Shown here: positions 18,148-28,962 of the stretch, one piece after another | Numbering within the stretch: position 1 is the stretch's first letter | Layout: the number at the start of each line of letters is the position of its first letter | Assembly (NCBI RefSeq): GCF_001426085.1 | Contig: NZ_LMRR01000045.1 | Coordinates: forward strand, 108,737 to 172,736 | DNA length: 64,000 nt | Source: Rhodococcus sp. Leaf278 | Lineage (GTDB): Bacteria > Actinomycetota > Actinomycetes > Mycobacteriales > Mycobacteriaceae | Direction: 5' to 3' | Position numbers and translations under genes: made by a program | The notes under the pieces: generated by a model | Seen by the model: only the letters and a program-made list of their open reading frames with translations | The model's database searches: none | Told to the model about the DNA's origin: nothing

Positions 18148-18313
18148 CACAGCACACCGACATTCTGGGGTTCGACGGCCCCGATCCGGACCGTTCATCC
18201 ACAGCGCATGCGTCTGTCCACATTTTGCGAACACGTTCACCACGGACGTCCTGCGCATAGCAGTCTCGATGTCGATCGCAATCACGCGATACACAATCGA
18301 GAGGCAGAGAACC

Positions 18314-18799
18314 ATGTACGAAGCACAATGCGCCGTGGTCGGCACGGTCATCACCAACCCTGTCAAGCGGTCGACACCCACCGGCGACGAGGTCCTCAGC
18401 TTTCGGATGGCCAGCAACGCTCGGCGTCAGGACCGCAACACGGGTGAATGGACCGATGGCGGAACCCTCTACCTGACGGTCACGTGCTGGCGCCGTCTGG
18501 TGCGCGGAGTCGGAGCCTCGCTGATGAAGGGCGATCCCATCATCGCCTACGGACAGCTGCGAACCAACGAATACACCAACCGGGATGGACTCGAACGCGC
18601 CGATCTGGAGATGAGCGCCAGTGCGGTCGGACCGGACCTCGCACGGTGCAACGTCTCGATCCATCGGACCAAAGCAGTGGTGCCGGAGGCGACGACGGAC
18701 GGAGATCCGGGAGCGGCGGAACCTGTCGACCGCGATCGGGAGTCGATCGAGGACCGCGAATCGATCGACGAGGACATGCGGGAGTCGGTACCGGCCTGA
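18314..18799 (+). CDS. Second single-stranded DNA-binding protein (SsbB-like, Rv2478c type)
   Basis: A 161-aa SSB with one OB fold: YEAQCAVVGTVITNPVKRST, VLSFRMASNARRQDRNTGEW, TLYLTVTCWRRL and GDPIIAYGQLRTNEY. The acidic tail (DRESIEDRESIDEDMRESVP) lacks the canonical DDDIPF end, so it may not recruit SSB partners in the usual way. This and its place before ettA fit the paralogous Rv2478c rather than the essential ssb near rpsF. The ATG at 18314 follows GAGGCAGAG. The 166 bases upstream hold no gene and no promoter I can name. Confidence 0.88.
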   Translation: MYEAQCAVVGTVITNPVKRSTPTGDEVLSFRMASNARRQDRNTGEWTDGGTLYLTVTCWRRLVRGVGASLMKGDPIIAYGQLRTNEYTNRDGLERADLEMSASAVGPDLARCNVSIHRTKAVVPEATTDGDPGAAEPVDRDRESIEDRESIDEDMRESVPA

Positions 18800-18809
18800 A
18801 CGACTGTCG

Positions 18810-18864
18810 GCATCCGCCGTCCACGCTGCATCGGAAGCTGCGATCGGCTGTGGACGGCGGATGC
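18810..18864. other. Long inverted repeat in the ettA leader
   Basis: GCATCCGCCGTCCAC (18810-18824) and its exact reverse complement (18850-18864) flank a 25-base loop, giving a 15-bp perfect stem between ssb (stop 18799) and ettA (start 18926). No T-run follows the stem on the plus strand. It could terminate the ssb transcript or form a structured leader controlling ettA. Confidence 0.65.
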
Positions 18865-18925
18865 GGGTCGGTCACCTTCTCGGGCGATGGTGTTCGGACG
18901 CGCTCGCACCGATAAGCTGGGACTC

Positions 18926-20605
<1,680 letters not shown>

Positions 20606-20606
20606 C

Positions 20607-21023
20607 ATGTCGGGAAAGACCTTCACCTGCACTCTCCAGGTGCGGTGGGGAGATTCCGATCGCCTCGGGCATGTCAACAACACCCGGTTCGTCGAATACC
20701 TCCAGGAAGGCCGCGTTCAGTTCCTGAACGCGGTCTTCGGGGGGCCTGGGGTGCGTGGCGCGGCGGTGGTGCGCAAGCTGACCACCGATTTTCTGCATCC
20801 GATACTCGACGACTCGGGACCGTTGACAATCGAGCTGTGGATCACCCACGTGGGGACCACCTCGTACGGCGTCCGCCATGTGGTGACCGATCGAGACGGG
20901 ACGACGTGCGCGGATGCGGAAGCGTCGATGGTTGCCTTCGACCTCGAGACGTCCTCGTCGCGGCCCCTCAACGAGTCCGAACGAACCATGCTGAGCACGT
21001 ACTCGCGCACCGACCGAGACTGA
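20607..21023 (+). CDS. Hotdog-fold acyl-CoA thioesterase, YbgC/4HBT-like
   Basis: A 138-aa single-hotdog protein. The signature WGDSDRLGHVNNTRFVEYLQ places an aspartate (D in SDRLGHVNN) at the usual 4-hydroxybenzoyl-CoA-thioesterase catalytic position. A hydrophobic helix follows, then strands such as LTIELWITHVG. It would hydrolyse acyl-CoA thioesters as a tetramer or dimer of dimers. The ATG lies one base after the ettA stop, so it is translated from the ettA mRNA. The acyl substrate is unknown. A second, related gene lies on the other side of gdh. Confidence 0.87.
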   Translation: MSGKTFTCTLQVRWGDSDRLGHVNNTRFVEYLQEGRVQFLNAVFGGPGVRGAAVVRKLTTDFLHPILDDSGPLTIELWITHVGTTSYGVRHVVTDRDGTTCADAEASMVAFDLETSSSRPLNESERTMLSTYSRTDRD

Positions 21024-21120
21024 CGCGCTGGTTCGCGAGATCTCTGCGGTTACAGGGTCTTCCACACTAGGGTCGAGGGGTCATCGACGACCGGCGATCG
21101 GCGGGCGTCGGGAAATCCTC

Positions 21121-24100
21121 ATGAGGGAGTACTCGAAAACCATGCCACGCTCGCTGGACCTGACCGACGACGACTGGGCCGACGGGCTCGACGACAGGCT
21201 TGTGGCCGAGTTGGCGACACTGCGTGCGGAGTATTTCGAGCACACCGACGCCACCGCAGTCGGCGTATCGGCGCATGCCCCCGACATCACGTCCTTCCGG
21301 AGGCATGTTCGACTCGCCGCCCTGCGGCAGCCGCAGACAGCGAATGTGGCCGTCCACCGCCCGAGTGAGTCGGGCTCTGCCGCCCATCAGGCGGCGGGAA
21401 GCTATCTGCAGATCGTCACCGACGACATGCCGCTGCTCATCGAGTCGATCATGTCGCTGCTTGCGCGCCTCGGCATCGAATACACCGACGTGGTGCACCC
21501 CATCCTTTCGGTCGATCGGAACAACGAGGGTGTGCTCGTCGGTCTCGGTGCCGACGGAGTCGCGGAATCCTGGATACATGTGCAGTTGCACCCGTCCACA
21601 CCCGACGACGTCGTGGCCCGGCTGGCAGACGAGACGAGTCGAGTACTGGCCGATGTACGCCAGGTCGTCGGGGACACCGAGGAGATGCGTCGGGTACAGG
21701 GTGCGGTCGCCGATCGACTGGACACCGTGGGAGACGACGGCTCCGAGTCGGCGGTGGAGCACCATGACGCGGCTGCTCTGCTGCGCTGGCTGGGCGACGG
21801 CCACTACACACTGCTCGGCTATCGCCGGTACACGATCGCCGGCGACGACGGTGCCCGCACGGCGACGGGCGTGGCATCGAGCAGCCTCGGTGTCATGCGC
21901 GATGCAGCGCAGCACGGAGACGGACCCGAGCCGGTTGGGAATCGCGATCTGGTTGCGCTGACCCAGGGTGCGTATCCGGCCACCGTGCATCGCGCTGTCT
22001 ACCCCTATTTCGTCAGCGTGATCGACACCGAGGACTCCGCCGAACATCGTTTCGTCGGCGTCTTCACCGTCACCGCTCTGCACGAGAACGTGCTCGACAT
22101 TCCGGTCATCGAGCGTCGGGTGCGTTCGGTGATCGCCCGCGCAGGCCACGATCTCGGATCTTTCTCGGGTCAGGCGATGCTCGAAGTGCTGCAATCGATG
22201 CCGCGCTCGGAACTGTTCGCCACTACGGCGTCGTGGCTGTTCGAGACGGCGAGCGCCGTGTTGGCTCTCGGCCGTCGGCGCAAGGTCAAGCTGTTCGTCC
22301 GGCCCGACGCCAGTGGCTCGTTCGTCTCTGCTCTGGTGTATCTGCCGCGAGATCGCTACACCACCCGTGTCCGTCTTGCCATCCAGGATCGATTGCTCCG
22401 CGAACTGGGCGGAACGGCGCTCGATTACACAGCGCGCGTGACGGAATCGGATCTGGCGCTGTTGCACGTCACGGTGCGTCGGGCACCCGGGACAGCGGCG
22501 ACGGAGCTGTCGACCGAGGACATCACGCGGATCGAAGCGGCCCTCACCGAAACCACCCGAACCTGGGAAGATTCTCTCGGCGACGCCGTCTCTCTCGACC
22601 GTGCGGTCGATCCGTTGCGTATCGCTCGCTACACCGATGCGTTCCCGGAGGCCTACAAGCAGGACTTCAGTCCGGCGAGGGCCGTGACCGACATTGCTCG
22701 CCTCGAAGCGCTCGACGACGAGTCGATCGACATGCAGCTCTATCGCAACGAGCAGTCTGCGGTGGGCAGTTGGCGTTTCTCGCTGTACATCGGCGGTGCG
22801 GGCGTCTCGTTGTCTCAGGTGTTGCCCATCCTGCAGAGCCTCGGTGTCGAGGTGGACGACGAACGGCCCTACCCGGTGGTGCGACCGGACGGAATGTCCT
22901 GCTGGATTTACGATTTCGGGCTGTCTGCTTCGCGCGAGATGCTGCGCTCGGCGATCGACGGCGACATCGATGCAGAGCTGTCCGAGGCGGGTACCGCCGA
23001 TCGTGAAAGCCGGGTTCAGCACCGCTTCACCGACGCATTCGCAGCGGTGTGGAGCGGGCAGGCCGAGGCAGATCGGTTCAACGAACTGGTGATGCGGGCC
23101 GGCCTGCACTGGCGGCAGGCCGTCGTCTTGCGCGCGTATGCGAAGTACCTACGCCAGGCCGGTTTTCCCTACAGCCAGTTCAACATCGAGGGCGTACTGC
23201 TGACGCACCCGCGCACGGCGCGGCTGCTCGTAGGTTTGTTCGAGGCGCAGTTCGACCCCGAGGTGAGCTCCGAGGAGAACGCGCACGCGATCGGCACCCA
23301 GCTGGGGGAGCTGATCGATCAGGTCGTCAGCCTCGATGCCGACCGCATTCTGCGGAGCATGTTCGAGCTGATCCGCGCGACACTGCGCACCAACTATTTC
23401 GTGAGCGGGGCCGAGGGCGGCCGCCGTCAGTACCTCTCGCTCAAGTTCGATCCGCAGTCGATCGCCGAATTGCCCAAGCCGAAGCCGAAATTCGAGATCT
23501 TCGTCTACTCGCCCCGCGTCGAGGGAGTGCACCTACGTTTCGGTGCCGTGGCCCGCGGTGGCCTGCGGTGGTCGGATCGACGTGAGGATTTCCGCACGGA
23601 GATTCTCGGACTGGCGAAAGCGCAGATGGTCAAGAACGCCGTCATCGTCCCGGTCGGTGCCAAAGGCGGATTCGTCGTCAAACAACCACCGATGGTCACC
23701 GGCGATGCCGACACGGATCGCCAGGCATACGCAGAGGAAGGCAAAGCCTGCTATCGGCTGTTCATCGCCGGGCTTCTCGACATCACCGATAATCTCGATC
23801 GTGCAACAGGTTCGGTGTCGGTGCCCGAGGGCGTCGTCCGCCGTGACGGAGACGACACCTACCTCGTCGTCGCCGCCGACAAGGGCACAGCAACGTTCTC
23901 CGACATGGCCAACGACGTTGCCGCGCAGTACGGGTTCTGGCTCGGCGACGCATTTGCCTCCGGTGGGTCGGCGGGCTACGACCACAAGGCCATGGGCATC
24001 ACGGCCAAGGGCGCGTGGGAAAGCGTCAAGCGGCACTTCCGCGAGCTCGGAATCGACACGCAGAGTCAGGACTTCACCGTTGTCGGCGTCGGCGACATGA

Positions 24101-25968
24101 GCGGAGACGTATTCGGAAACGGAATGCTGTTGAGCCGGCACATTCGCCTGCTCGCCGCCTTCGATCATCGGCACATCTTTCTCGATCCCAACCCGGAGCG
24201 GGAGTCGGCGTTCGCCGAGCGAGAGCGCTTGTTCGCGTTGCCGAGGTCGTCGTGGGCGGACTACGACACGTCGCTGATCAGCGAGGGCGGGGGAGTGTGG
24301 GAGCGGACGCGCAAGTCGGTCCCCATCAGCGCGGCAGCTCGTGCGGCGCTCGGGCTCGGGGACTCGGTCGAGTCGTTGTCTCCGCCGGAACTGGTGAACG
24401 CGATTCTGAAGGCTCCCGTCGATCTGCTGTGGAACGGTGGAATCGGCACTTACATCAAGGCATCCACCGAGACCAACGGCGAGGTGGGCGACAAGGCCAA
24501 CGATGCGGTTCGCGTCGACGGGATCGATGTACGGGCCGCCGTCGTGGGGGAGGGTGGCAACCTCGGTGCCACCGCTCTGGGGCGCATCGAATATGCCGCA
24601 GCCGGCGGCAAGATCAACACCGACGCCATCGACAACTCTGCGGGCGTCGACTGCTCCGACCACGAGGTCAACATCAAGATCCTGCTGGAGACGGCCATCA
24701 CCAACGGCAACCTGGCACGCGCGGACAGAGACGAACTGCTTGCCTCCATGACCGACGAGGTGGGCCGACTAGTGTTGTGGGACAACATCATACAGAACGA
24801 ACTGCTCGGCACGTCCAGGTTCGATGCGCCCAGTCTCGTCACCGTGCACAGCCGGGTGATCGAGGATCTCGAAGTACGTCGGGGACTCGACCGTGAGCTC
24901 GAGGCCCTGCCGGCAGAGGCCGATCTACGCCGACGAAAGCAGGACGGTCGAGGACTGACGTCACCGGAACTCGCCACCTTGATGGCGCATGTGAAGCTGG
25001 CGTTGGAAGCGGAACTGCTCGACAGCGAGCTCCCCGACAGCGACGTTTTCGCTCCGCGGTTGCCCAAGTACTTCCCCGCACCACTGCGGGAGCCGTACGC
25101 CGAGGCGATCAAGGCGCATCCGCTCCGGCGTCAGTTGGTGGCGACGACACTGGCGAACGAGGCCATCGATTGCGGCGGAATCACGTTCCCCTACAGGCTG
25201 ACCGAGGATTCCGGTGCGGCGGGCACCGACGCCATTCGGGCGTTCGCTGCAGCTACCGAGATCTTCGGACTCGACGAGGTGTGGAATGCCATCCGGGCCG
25301 CGGATGTGCCGACTGCAGTCTCGGCCGAATTGCTTCTCGAATCGCGTCGCATGCTCGACCGGGTGTCGCGCTGGCTGCTGGCCAACCGCCCACAGCCCCT
25401 GGCTGTCGGAGCGGAGATCAGTCGGTACGCCGGTCAGGTGCGGGCTCTGCAACCCTCGGTGTCCACGTGGATCTCCGGGCACCAGGCCAGTGATCTGGAC
25501 GTGCGGTCGGCAGCCGCGATCGAACGAGGTGCACCGGTCGGGCTCGCCCGAAGCATCTACGGCCTGCTCGACGTGTACTGCCTACTCGACATCATCGATA
25601 TCGCGGACATCGTCGATCGAGACGGGGCCGAGGTGGCCGAGCTCTACTTCGCTCTCGACGCGCACATCGGAATCGACTGGCTGCTCTCGGCCGTCTCCAA
25701 ACTCGCCCGCGGAGATCGTTGGCACTCGTTGGCGCGCTTGGCTCTTCGCGACGACCTGTATTCCTCGCTGCGAGGAATCACGCAGGCCGTGCTGGCCGGC
25801 GGCGAACCGGACGAGTCGGTGGCGGAGAAGATCGCGGAGTGGGAATCGACCAATTCCTCACGCCTGGCGCGGTCGCGTGCTGCGTTGACCGAGATCGCCG
25901 AGTCGGGAACCCTGGACCTGGCAACGCTGTCGGTTGCCGCCCGCCAGGTTCGCAACATGATGCCCTGA
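21121..25968 (+). CDS. gdh: NAD-dependent glutamate dehydrogenase, large (180-kDa) type
   Basis: A 1615-aa catabolic glutamate dehydrogenase converting glutamate to 2-oxoglutarate and ammonia. A long N-terminal regulatory region of ACT-like segments (LPLLIESIMSLLARLGIEYTD) precedes the catalytic core. The core includes GGLRWSDRREDFRTE, VPVGAKGGFVVKQPP (catalytic lysine region, about residue 848), GDMSGDVFGNGML and VVGEGGNLGATALGR in the NAD domain. Length equals the mycobacterial enzyme (Rv2476c, about 1.6 kaa), which is inhibited by the FHA protein GarA. The ATG at 21121 is taken as start; an ATG at 21142 is also possible and has GGGAG 12 bases upstream. Confidence 0.95.
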   Translation: MREYSKTMPRSLDLTDDDWADGLDDRLVAELATLRAEYFEHTDATAVGVSAHAPDITSFRRHVRLAALRQPQTANVAVHRPSESGSAAHQAAGSYLQIVTDDMPLLIESIMSLLARLGIEYTDVVHPILSVDRNNEGVLVGLGADGVAESWIHVQLHPSTPDDVVARLADETSRVLADVRQVVGDTEEMRRVQGAVADRLDTVGDDGSESAVEHHDAAALLRWLGDGHYTLLGYRRYTIAGDDGARTATGVASSSLGVMRDAAQHGDGPEPVGNRDLVALTQGAYPATVHRAVYPYFVSVIDTEDSAEHRFVGVFTVTALHENVLDIPVIERRVRSVIARAGHDLGSFSGQAMLEVLQSMPRSELFATTASWLFETASAVLALGRRRKVKLFVRPDASGSFVSALVYLPRDRYTTRVRLAIQDRLLRELGGTALDYTARVTESDLALLHVTVRRAPGTAATELSTEDITRIEAALTETTRTWEDSLGDAVSLDRAVDPLRIARYTDAFPEAYKQDFSPARAVTDIARLEALDDESIDMQLYRNEQSAVGSWRFSLYIGGAGVSLSQVLPILQSLGVEVDDERPYPVVRPDGMSCWIYDFGLSASREMLRSAIDGDIDAELSEAGTADRESRVQHRFTDAFAAVWSGQAEADRFNELVMRAGLHWRQAVVLRAYAKYLRQAGFPYSQFNIEGVLLTHPRTARLLVGLFEAQFDPEVSSEENAHAIGTQLGELIDQVVSLDADRILRSMFELIRATLRTNYFVSGAEGGRRQYLSLKFDPQSIAELPKPKPKFEIFVYSPRVEGVHLRFGAVARGGLRWSDRREDFRTEILGLAKAQMVKNAVIVPVGAKGGFVVKQPPMVTGDADTDRQAYAEEGKACYRLFIAGLLDITDNLDRATGSVSVPEGVVRRDGDDTYLVVAADKGTATFSDMANDVAAQYGFWLGDAFASGGSAGYDHKAMGITAKGAWESVKRHFRELGIDTQSQDFTVVGVGDMSGDVFGNGMLLSRHIRLLAAFDHRHIFLDPNPERESAFAERERLFALPRSSWADYDTSLISEGGGVWERTRKSVPISAAARAALGLGDSVESLSPPELVNAILKAPVDLLWNGGIGTYIKASTETNGEVGDKANDAVRVDGIDVRAAVVGEGGNLGATALGRIEYAAAGGKINTDAIDNSAGVDCSDHEVNIKILLETAITNGNLARADRDELLASMTDEVGRLVLWDNIIQNELLGTSRFDAPSLVTVHSRVIEDLEVRRGLDRELEALPAEADLRRRKQDGRGLTSPELATLMAHVKLALEAELLDSELPDSDVFAPRLPKYFPAPLREPYAEAIKAHPLRRQLVATTLANEAIDCGGITFPYRLTEDSGAAGTDAIRAFAAATEIFGLDEVWNAIRAADVPTAVSAELLLESRRMLDRVSRWLLANRPQPLAVGAEISRYAGQVRALQPSVSTWISGHQASDLDVRSAAAIERGAPVGLARSIYGLLDVYCLLDIIDIADIVDRDGAEVAELYFALDAHIGIDWLLSAVSKLARGDRWHSLARLALRDDLYSSLRGITQAVLAGGEPDESVAEKIAEWESTNSSRLARSRAALTEIAESGTLDLATLSVAARQVRNMMP

Positions 25969-26023
25969 CCGAGTCAGGAGCAGTGGAATCCGCGACACTC
26001 GACCGAGAAGAGGAAACGATCAC

Positions 26024-26488
26024 GTGAGTGTGCCCGACGACCATCTGTCCGACAAACGACCTGCAACCCAGCGAGTGGGCTTTCATGCCGCTGTGGATGT
26101 GCGGTGGTCGGATATGGATGTGTACCAACACATCAACCATGCCCGGATGGTGACGCTCCTCGAAGAGGCTCGCATCCCATGGCTGTTGGTGGACGGCAGG
26201 CCGACGGCAAATTTGCGCCACGGAGCGGTGATCGCAGATCTGCACGTGAAGTATCGAGGCCAGCTTCGACACGAAGACGGGCCCCTGGATGTGTTCATGT
26301 GGATCGATGCGGTCCGTGCGGTGGACTTCGTCGTGGGATACGAGGTGCGGGCGCGCGGTGCGTCGCTGGATACTCCAGCGGCCGTGGTGGCCTCGACGCA
26401 GATCGCAGCGTTCGATATCGATGCACAGCGGCTGCGCCGGCTCACCCCGGAAGAGCGCGCGTTTCTGGTGAGCTGGCAGCGTGTATGA
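26024..26488 (+). CDS. Hotdog-fold thioesterase (Rv2475c-like)
   Basis: A 154-aa single-hotdog acyl-CoA thioesterase with VRWSDMDVYQHINHARMVTL, the YbgC/FcbC-type active-site signature with aspartate in SDMDVYQH. The second half gives the expected strands (LHVKYRGQLRHEDGPLDVFM). The GTG start has AGAGGA upstream. It lies 55 bases after gdh, and its stop overlaps the next gene by 8 bases, so gdh, thioesterase and the following unknown gene look like one transcript, as in mycobacteria (Rv2476c-Rv2475c-Rv2474c). Confidence 0.88.
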   Translation: MSVPDDHLSDKRPATQRVGFHAAVDVRWSDMDVYQHINHARMVTLLEEARIPWLLVDGRPTANLRHGAVIADLHVKYRGQLRHEDGPLDVFMWIDAVRAVDFVVGYEVRARGASLDTPAAVVASTQIAAFDIDAQRLRRLTPEERAFLVSWQRV

Positions 26489-27170
26489 GCGCGTACTGAC
26501 CGTTCCCGACGCGGTCGATCGAGAGAATCTGGCGACGTTCTGCACCAAGGCATTGCGCTTGGACGAGGCGGCAGTGATTCGTATGAGAACACGTGCGGGC
26601 GGGGGCGTGTCCTGTTGGGCGAGCACCGGATTCGATGCCCTGGCGGCGCGCGTGATCACCGGCACCGTGGTGCCCGACGATACGTGCGCGGGTGCCGACG
26701 TGTTGGCTGCTGCGCTGCAGCACGCGGGCGACGGCGTGGTGGACCCAGGATTCTCGATGGACTCTGCATGGCGTGGAGCATTACCCCCGGACAGCGGATT
26801 CGAGCACCTCGACGATGTGCCCGCCCGGGTACTCGTCGGGCTTGCGCAACGCGGCGCGGCACTGGCGAAGGAGCACGGTAGCAGCCATGGCCCGCCGAGC
26901 TCACTGCTCGAACAGGAGGTGTTGCATGTCGCCGGCGACGTCGGCGAAGTATCGATCTCGATGCGTACCGTATTCGCCTTGACGGCAATGGGATTCGTTC
27001 CCCACAGCGGCAGCGACCCCATGACTGTCGACGTCGATCCGGACCGTATCGCCGCCGACGAGGTGGTTCGGGTACGCGTCTCGCGGGTGTGGTTGCGCCT
27101 CGATGCCCGACACGGTTCGGTGTACGTTCGCCGCGCGGGGCACCAGTTGTCGCTGACGGTAGAGCGCTAG
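26481..27170 (+). CDS. Conserved hypothetical protein (Rv2474c-like by position)
   Basis: A 229-aa protein starting YERVLTVPDAVDRENLATF, with no transmembrane segment, no signal peptide and no catalytic motif I recognise. Mixed alpha/beta character, with VSCWASTGFDALAARVITGT in the first third and strand-rich VRVRVSRVWLRLDARHGSVY at the end. The GTG start lies inside the end of the thioesterase gene (8-base overlap), indicating translational coupling. It ends convergently with the alpha-glucosidase gene, sharing CTAG. By synteny it equals Rv2474c, for which I know no function. Confidence 0.8.
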   Translation: MYERVLTVPDAVDRENLATFCTKALRLDEAAVIRMRTRAGGGVSCWASTGFDALAARVITGTVVPDDTCAGADVLAAALQHAGDGVVDPGFSMDSAWRGALPPDSGFEHLDDVPARVLVGLAQRGAALAKEHGSSHGPPSSLLEQEVLHVAGDVGEVSISMRTVFALTAMGFVPHSGSDPMTVDVDPDRIAADEVVRVRVSRVWLRLDARHGSVYVRRAGHQLSLTVER

Positions 27171-28750
27171 ACGAGCCAGGCGGCAGCATTGGCGTCGAGC
27201 CGGCCGTTCACCAGTGGTGCGCTGGCAAGCAGTAACTCGCCAGGGGGCAGGGGGATCGGCTCGTCGGATGCATTCAGGGCACAGATGAGGCCGCCGCGTC
27301 GACGGAATGCCAAGCAGCCGGGGGGCGCGCCGTACCAATCGATTCCGGCACCGGTGAATTCCGGACGCAGAGCTCGGAGCTCGAACGCCGTGCGGTACAG
27401 GCTCAGCATCGAATGGACGTCTTCGAGTTGCGCTTCGGCGGTGTGCCCGTCCCACTCCGGCGGCATCGGCAGCCAGGTTCGATCGGTGGCGGAGAACCCG
27501 AACGGCGGTTCGTGTCCTTCCCAGGGCATCGGCACCCGGCAGCCGTCGCGTCCCCGTTCGGCGTGCCCCGAGCGCTCCCACACCGGGTCTTGGAGCGCGC
27601 TGTCGGGCAGTTGCACGTTGGGCAGCCCGAGCTCGGCACCGTTGTAGACGAAGATCGTTCCCGGAAGTGCCAATTCGACCAGGATCATGGCTCGAGCGCG
27701 GGCGCGGCCGACGTCCCCGCCCCCGTACCTGGTTACCTCTCGTTCGACGTCGTGGTTGGACAGCGTCCACGTCGGAGTTCCGTCGACGAGTTCGACAGCG
27801 GCGAGCGAGTTGGCGATGGCGTCGCGAATGGTCTCGGCATCGAAATCGACACTTGCCAGACGAAAATTGAACCCCAGGTGCAGCTCGTCGGGCCTGATGT
27901 ACTCGGAGAACCGGACATTGTCCTGAACCCAGATCTCGCCGACGGTCACCGTTCCTGGATATTCGTCCATGACGGTTCTGATGCGTCGGTGCAGGTCGTG
28001 CACGTGAGGATTGTTGAACCGAGGGTCGTCGTCGTCGTTCTTCATCAGCGCGTTGAGTTCGAGACTCATGTCGGCCAGGTCCGTCGGTTTGGCCATGCCG
28101 TGTGCGACGTCGAGGCGAAATCCATCGACACGTCGGTCGAGCCAGAATCGGAGAGTGCGCGCGAAGTCGTCGAACACCTCGGGGTTGTCCCAGTTCAGGT
28201 CCGGTTGTTCGGGCGCAAAGATGTGCAGGTACCACTGACCGGGAGAGCCGTCCTTCTCGTCCACCCGTGTCCAGGCGGGACCACCGAAGATGCTCGGCCA
28301 GTTGTTCGGCGGTTGTGCACCGTCGTCACCGCGGCCGTCGCGAAAGATGTAGCGCGCACGCTCGGCACTGCCGCGCGGTGCCGTCAGAGCCGATCGAAAC
28401 CACGGGTGCTCGATGCTGGTGTGATTGGGTACCAGATCCATCGTGACCTTGATGTCGCGGGCATGCGCTTCGTCCAGCAACGCATCGAAGATCTCGAGGT
28501 TTCCGAACAGGGGGTCGATGTCGCGGGGATCGGAGACGTCGTATCCGTGATCGGCCATCGGCGATCGGGTGATGGGGCCGATCCACACGGCATCGATCCC
28601 CAGCAATTCGAGATAGCCGAGCTTGTCCCGGATACCGTCGAGATCACCGACCCCGTCGCCGTTGGAGTCCGCGAAAGACCGGGGATAGATCTGGTAGAAG
28701 ACGGCGTCCTGCCACCACAACAACTCGGAGCTCTCGATCGGATCGGTCAC
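27167..28750 (-). CDS. aglA: Alpha-glucosidase, glycoside hydrolase family 13
   Basis: A 527-aa GH13 enzyme. The (beta/alpha)8 barrel begins WWQDAVFYQIYPRSFADSNG. The conserved regions are DLVPNHTS, GFRLDVAHGM (nucleophile Asp), VGEIWVQDN (acid/base Glu) and LSNHDVERE (third Asp). A short C-terminal beta domain follows. The DGVGDLDGI and HGYDVSDP segments are typical of alpha-glucosidases and oligo-1,6-glucosidases acting on short alpha-glucans. Mycobacterial counterpart Rv2471 (aglA). The GTG at 28750 gives TDPIESSELLWW; a TTG at 28768 would add six residues. No Shine-Dalgarno sequence is visible. Confidence 0.9.
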   Translation of the reverse strand: MTDPIESSELLWWQDAVFYQIYPRSFADSNGDGVGDLDGIRDKLGYLELLGIDAVWIGPITRSPMADHGYDVSDPRDIDPLFGNLEIFDALLDEAHARDIKVTMDLVPNHTSIEHPWFRSALTAPRGSAERARYIFRDGRGDDGAQPPNNWPSIFGGPAWTRVDEKDGSPGQWYLHIFAPEQPDLNWDNPEVFDDFARTLRFWLDRRVDGFRLDVAHGMAKPTDLADMSLELNALMKNDDDDPRFNNPHVHDLHRRIRTVMDEYPGTVTVGEIWVQDNVRFSEYIRPDELHLGFNFRLASVDFDAETIRDAIANSLAAVELVDGTPTWTLSNHDVEREVTRYGGGDVGRARARAMILVELALPGTIFVYNGAELGLPNVQLPDSALQDPVWERSGHAERGRDGCRVPMPWEGHEPPFGFSATDRTWLPMPPEWDGHTAEAQLEDVHSMLSLYRTAFELRALRPEFTGAGIDWYGAPPGCLAFRRRGGLICALNASDEPIPLPPGELLLASAPLVNGRLDANAAAWLV

Positions 28751-28962
28751 AAGTGGCAATAGTGCCAAACGCCCGGCCGTTCAACGATTCAGGGGCGTTT
28801 CGCGTCGGCTCGAGCGGACATCCCGGGTCAACGCCGAGTAAAGCTTTGTGCTCATTCACATGACCGACACGTGCCTGCGGCTTTGGAAAGTGTTGTATGT
28901 TCTGCATCGGAAACCAGCAGCGGCTTCGAGCCGCGCCCGACGGTGAGGACGCGACCCACGCC

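Noticed and set aside
18221-18236. GAACACGTTC near ssb considered as a LexA (SOS) box
   Set aside because: The half sites are separated by 2 rather than 4 bases, so it does not fit the actinobacterial LexA consensus.
21067-23109. 680-codon minus-strand frame within gdh
   Set aside because: Entirely opposite an unmistakable glutamate dehydrogenase; no ribosome-binding site and no family resemblance.
25965-25979. CCTGAC-CGA-GTCAGG hairpin at the gdh stop as a terminator
   Set aside because: Only 6 bp, no T-run, and gdh appears co-transcribed with the thioesterase gene 55 bases on.
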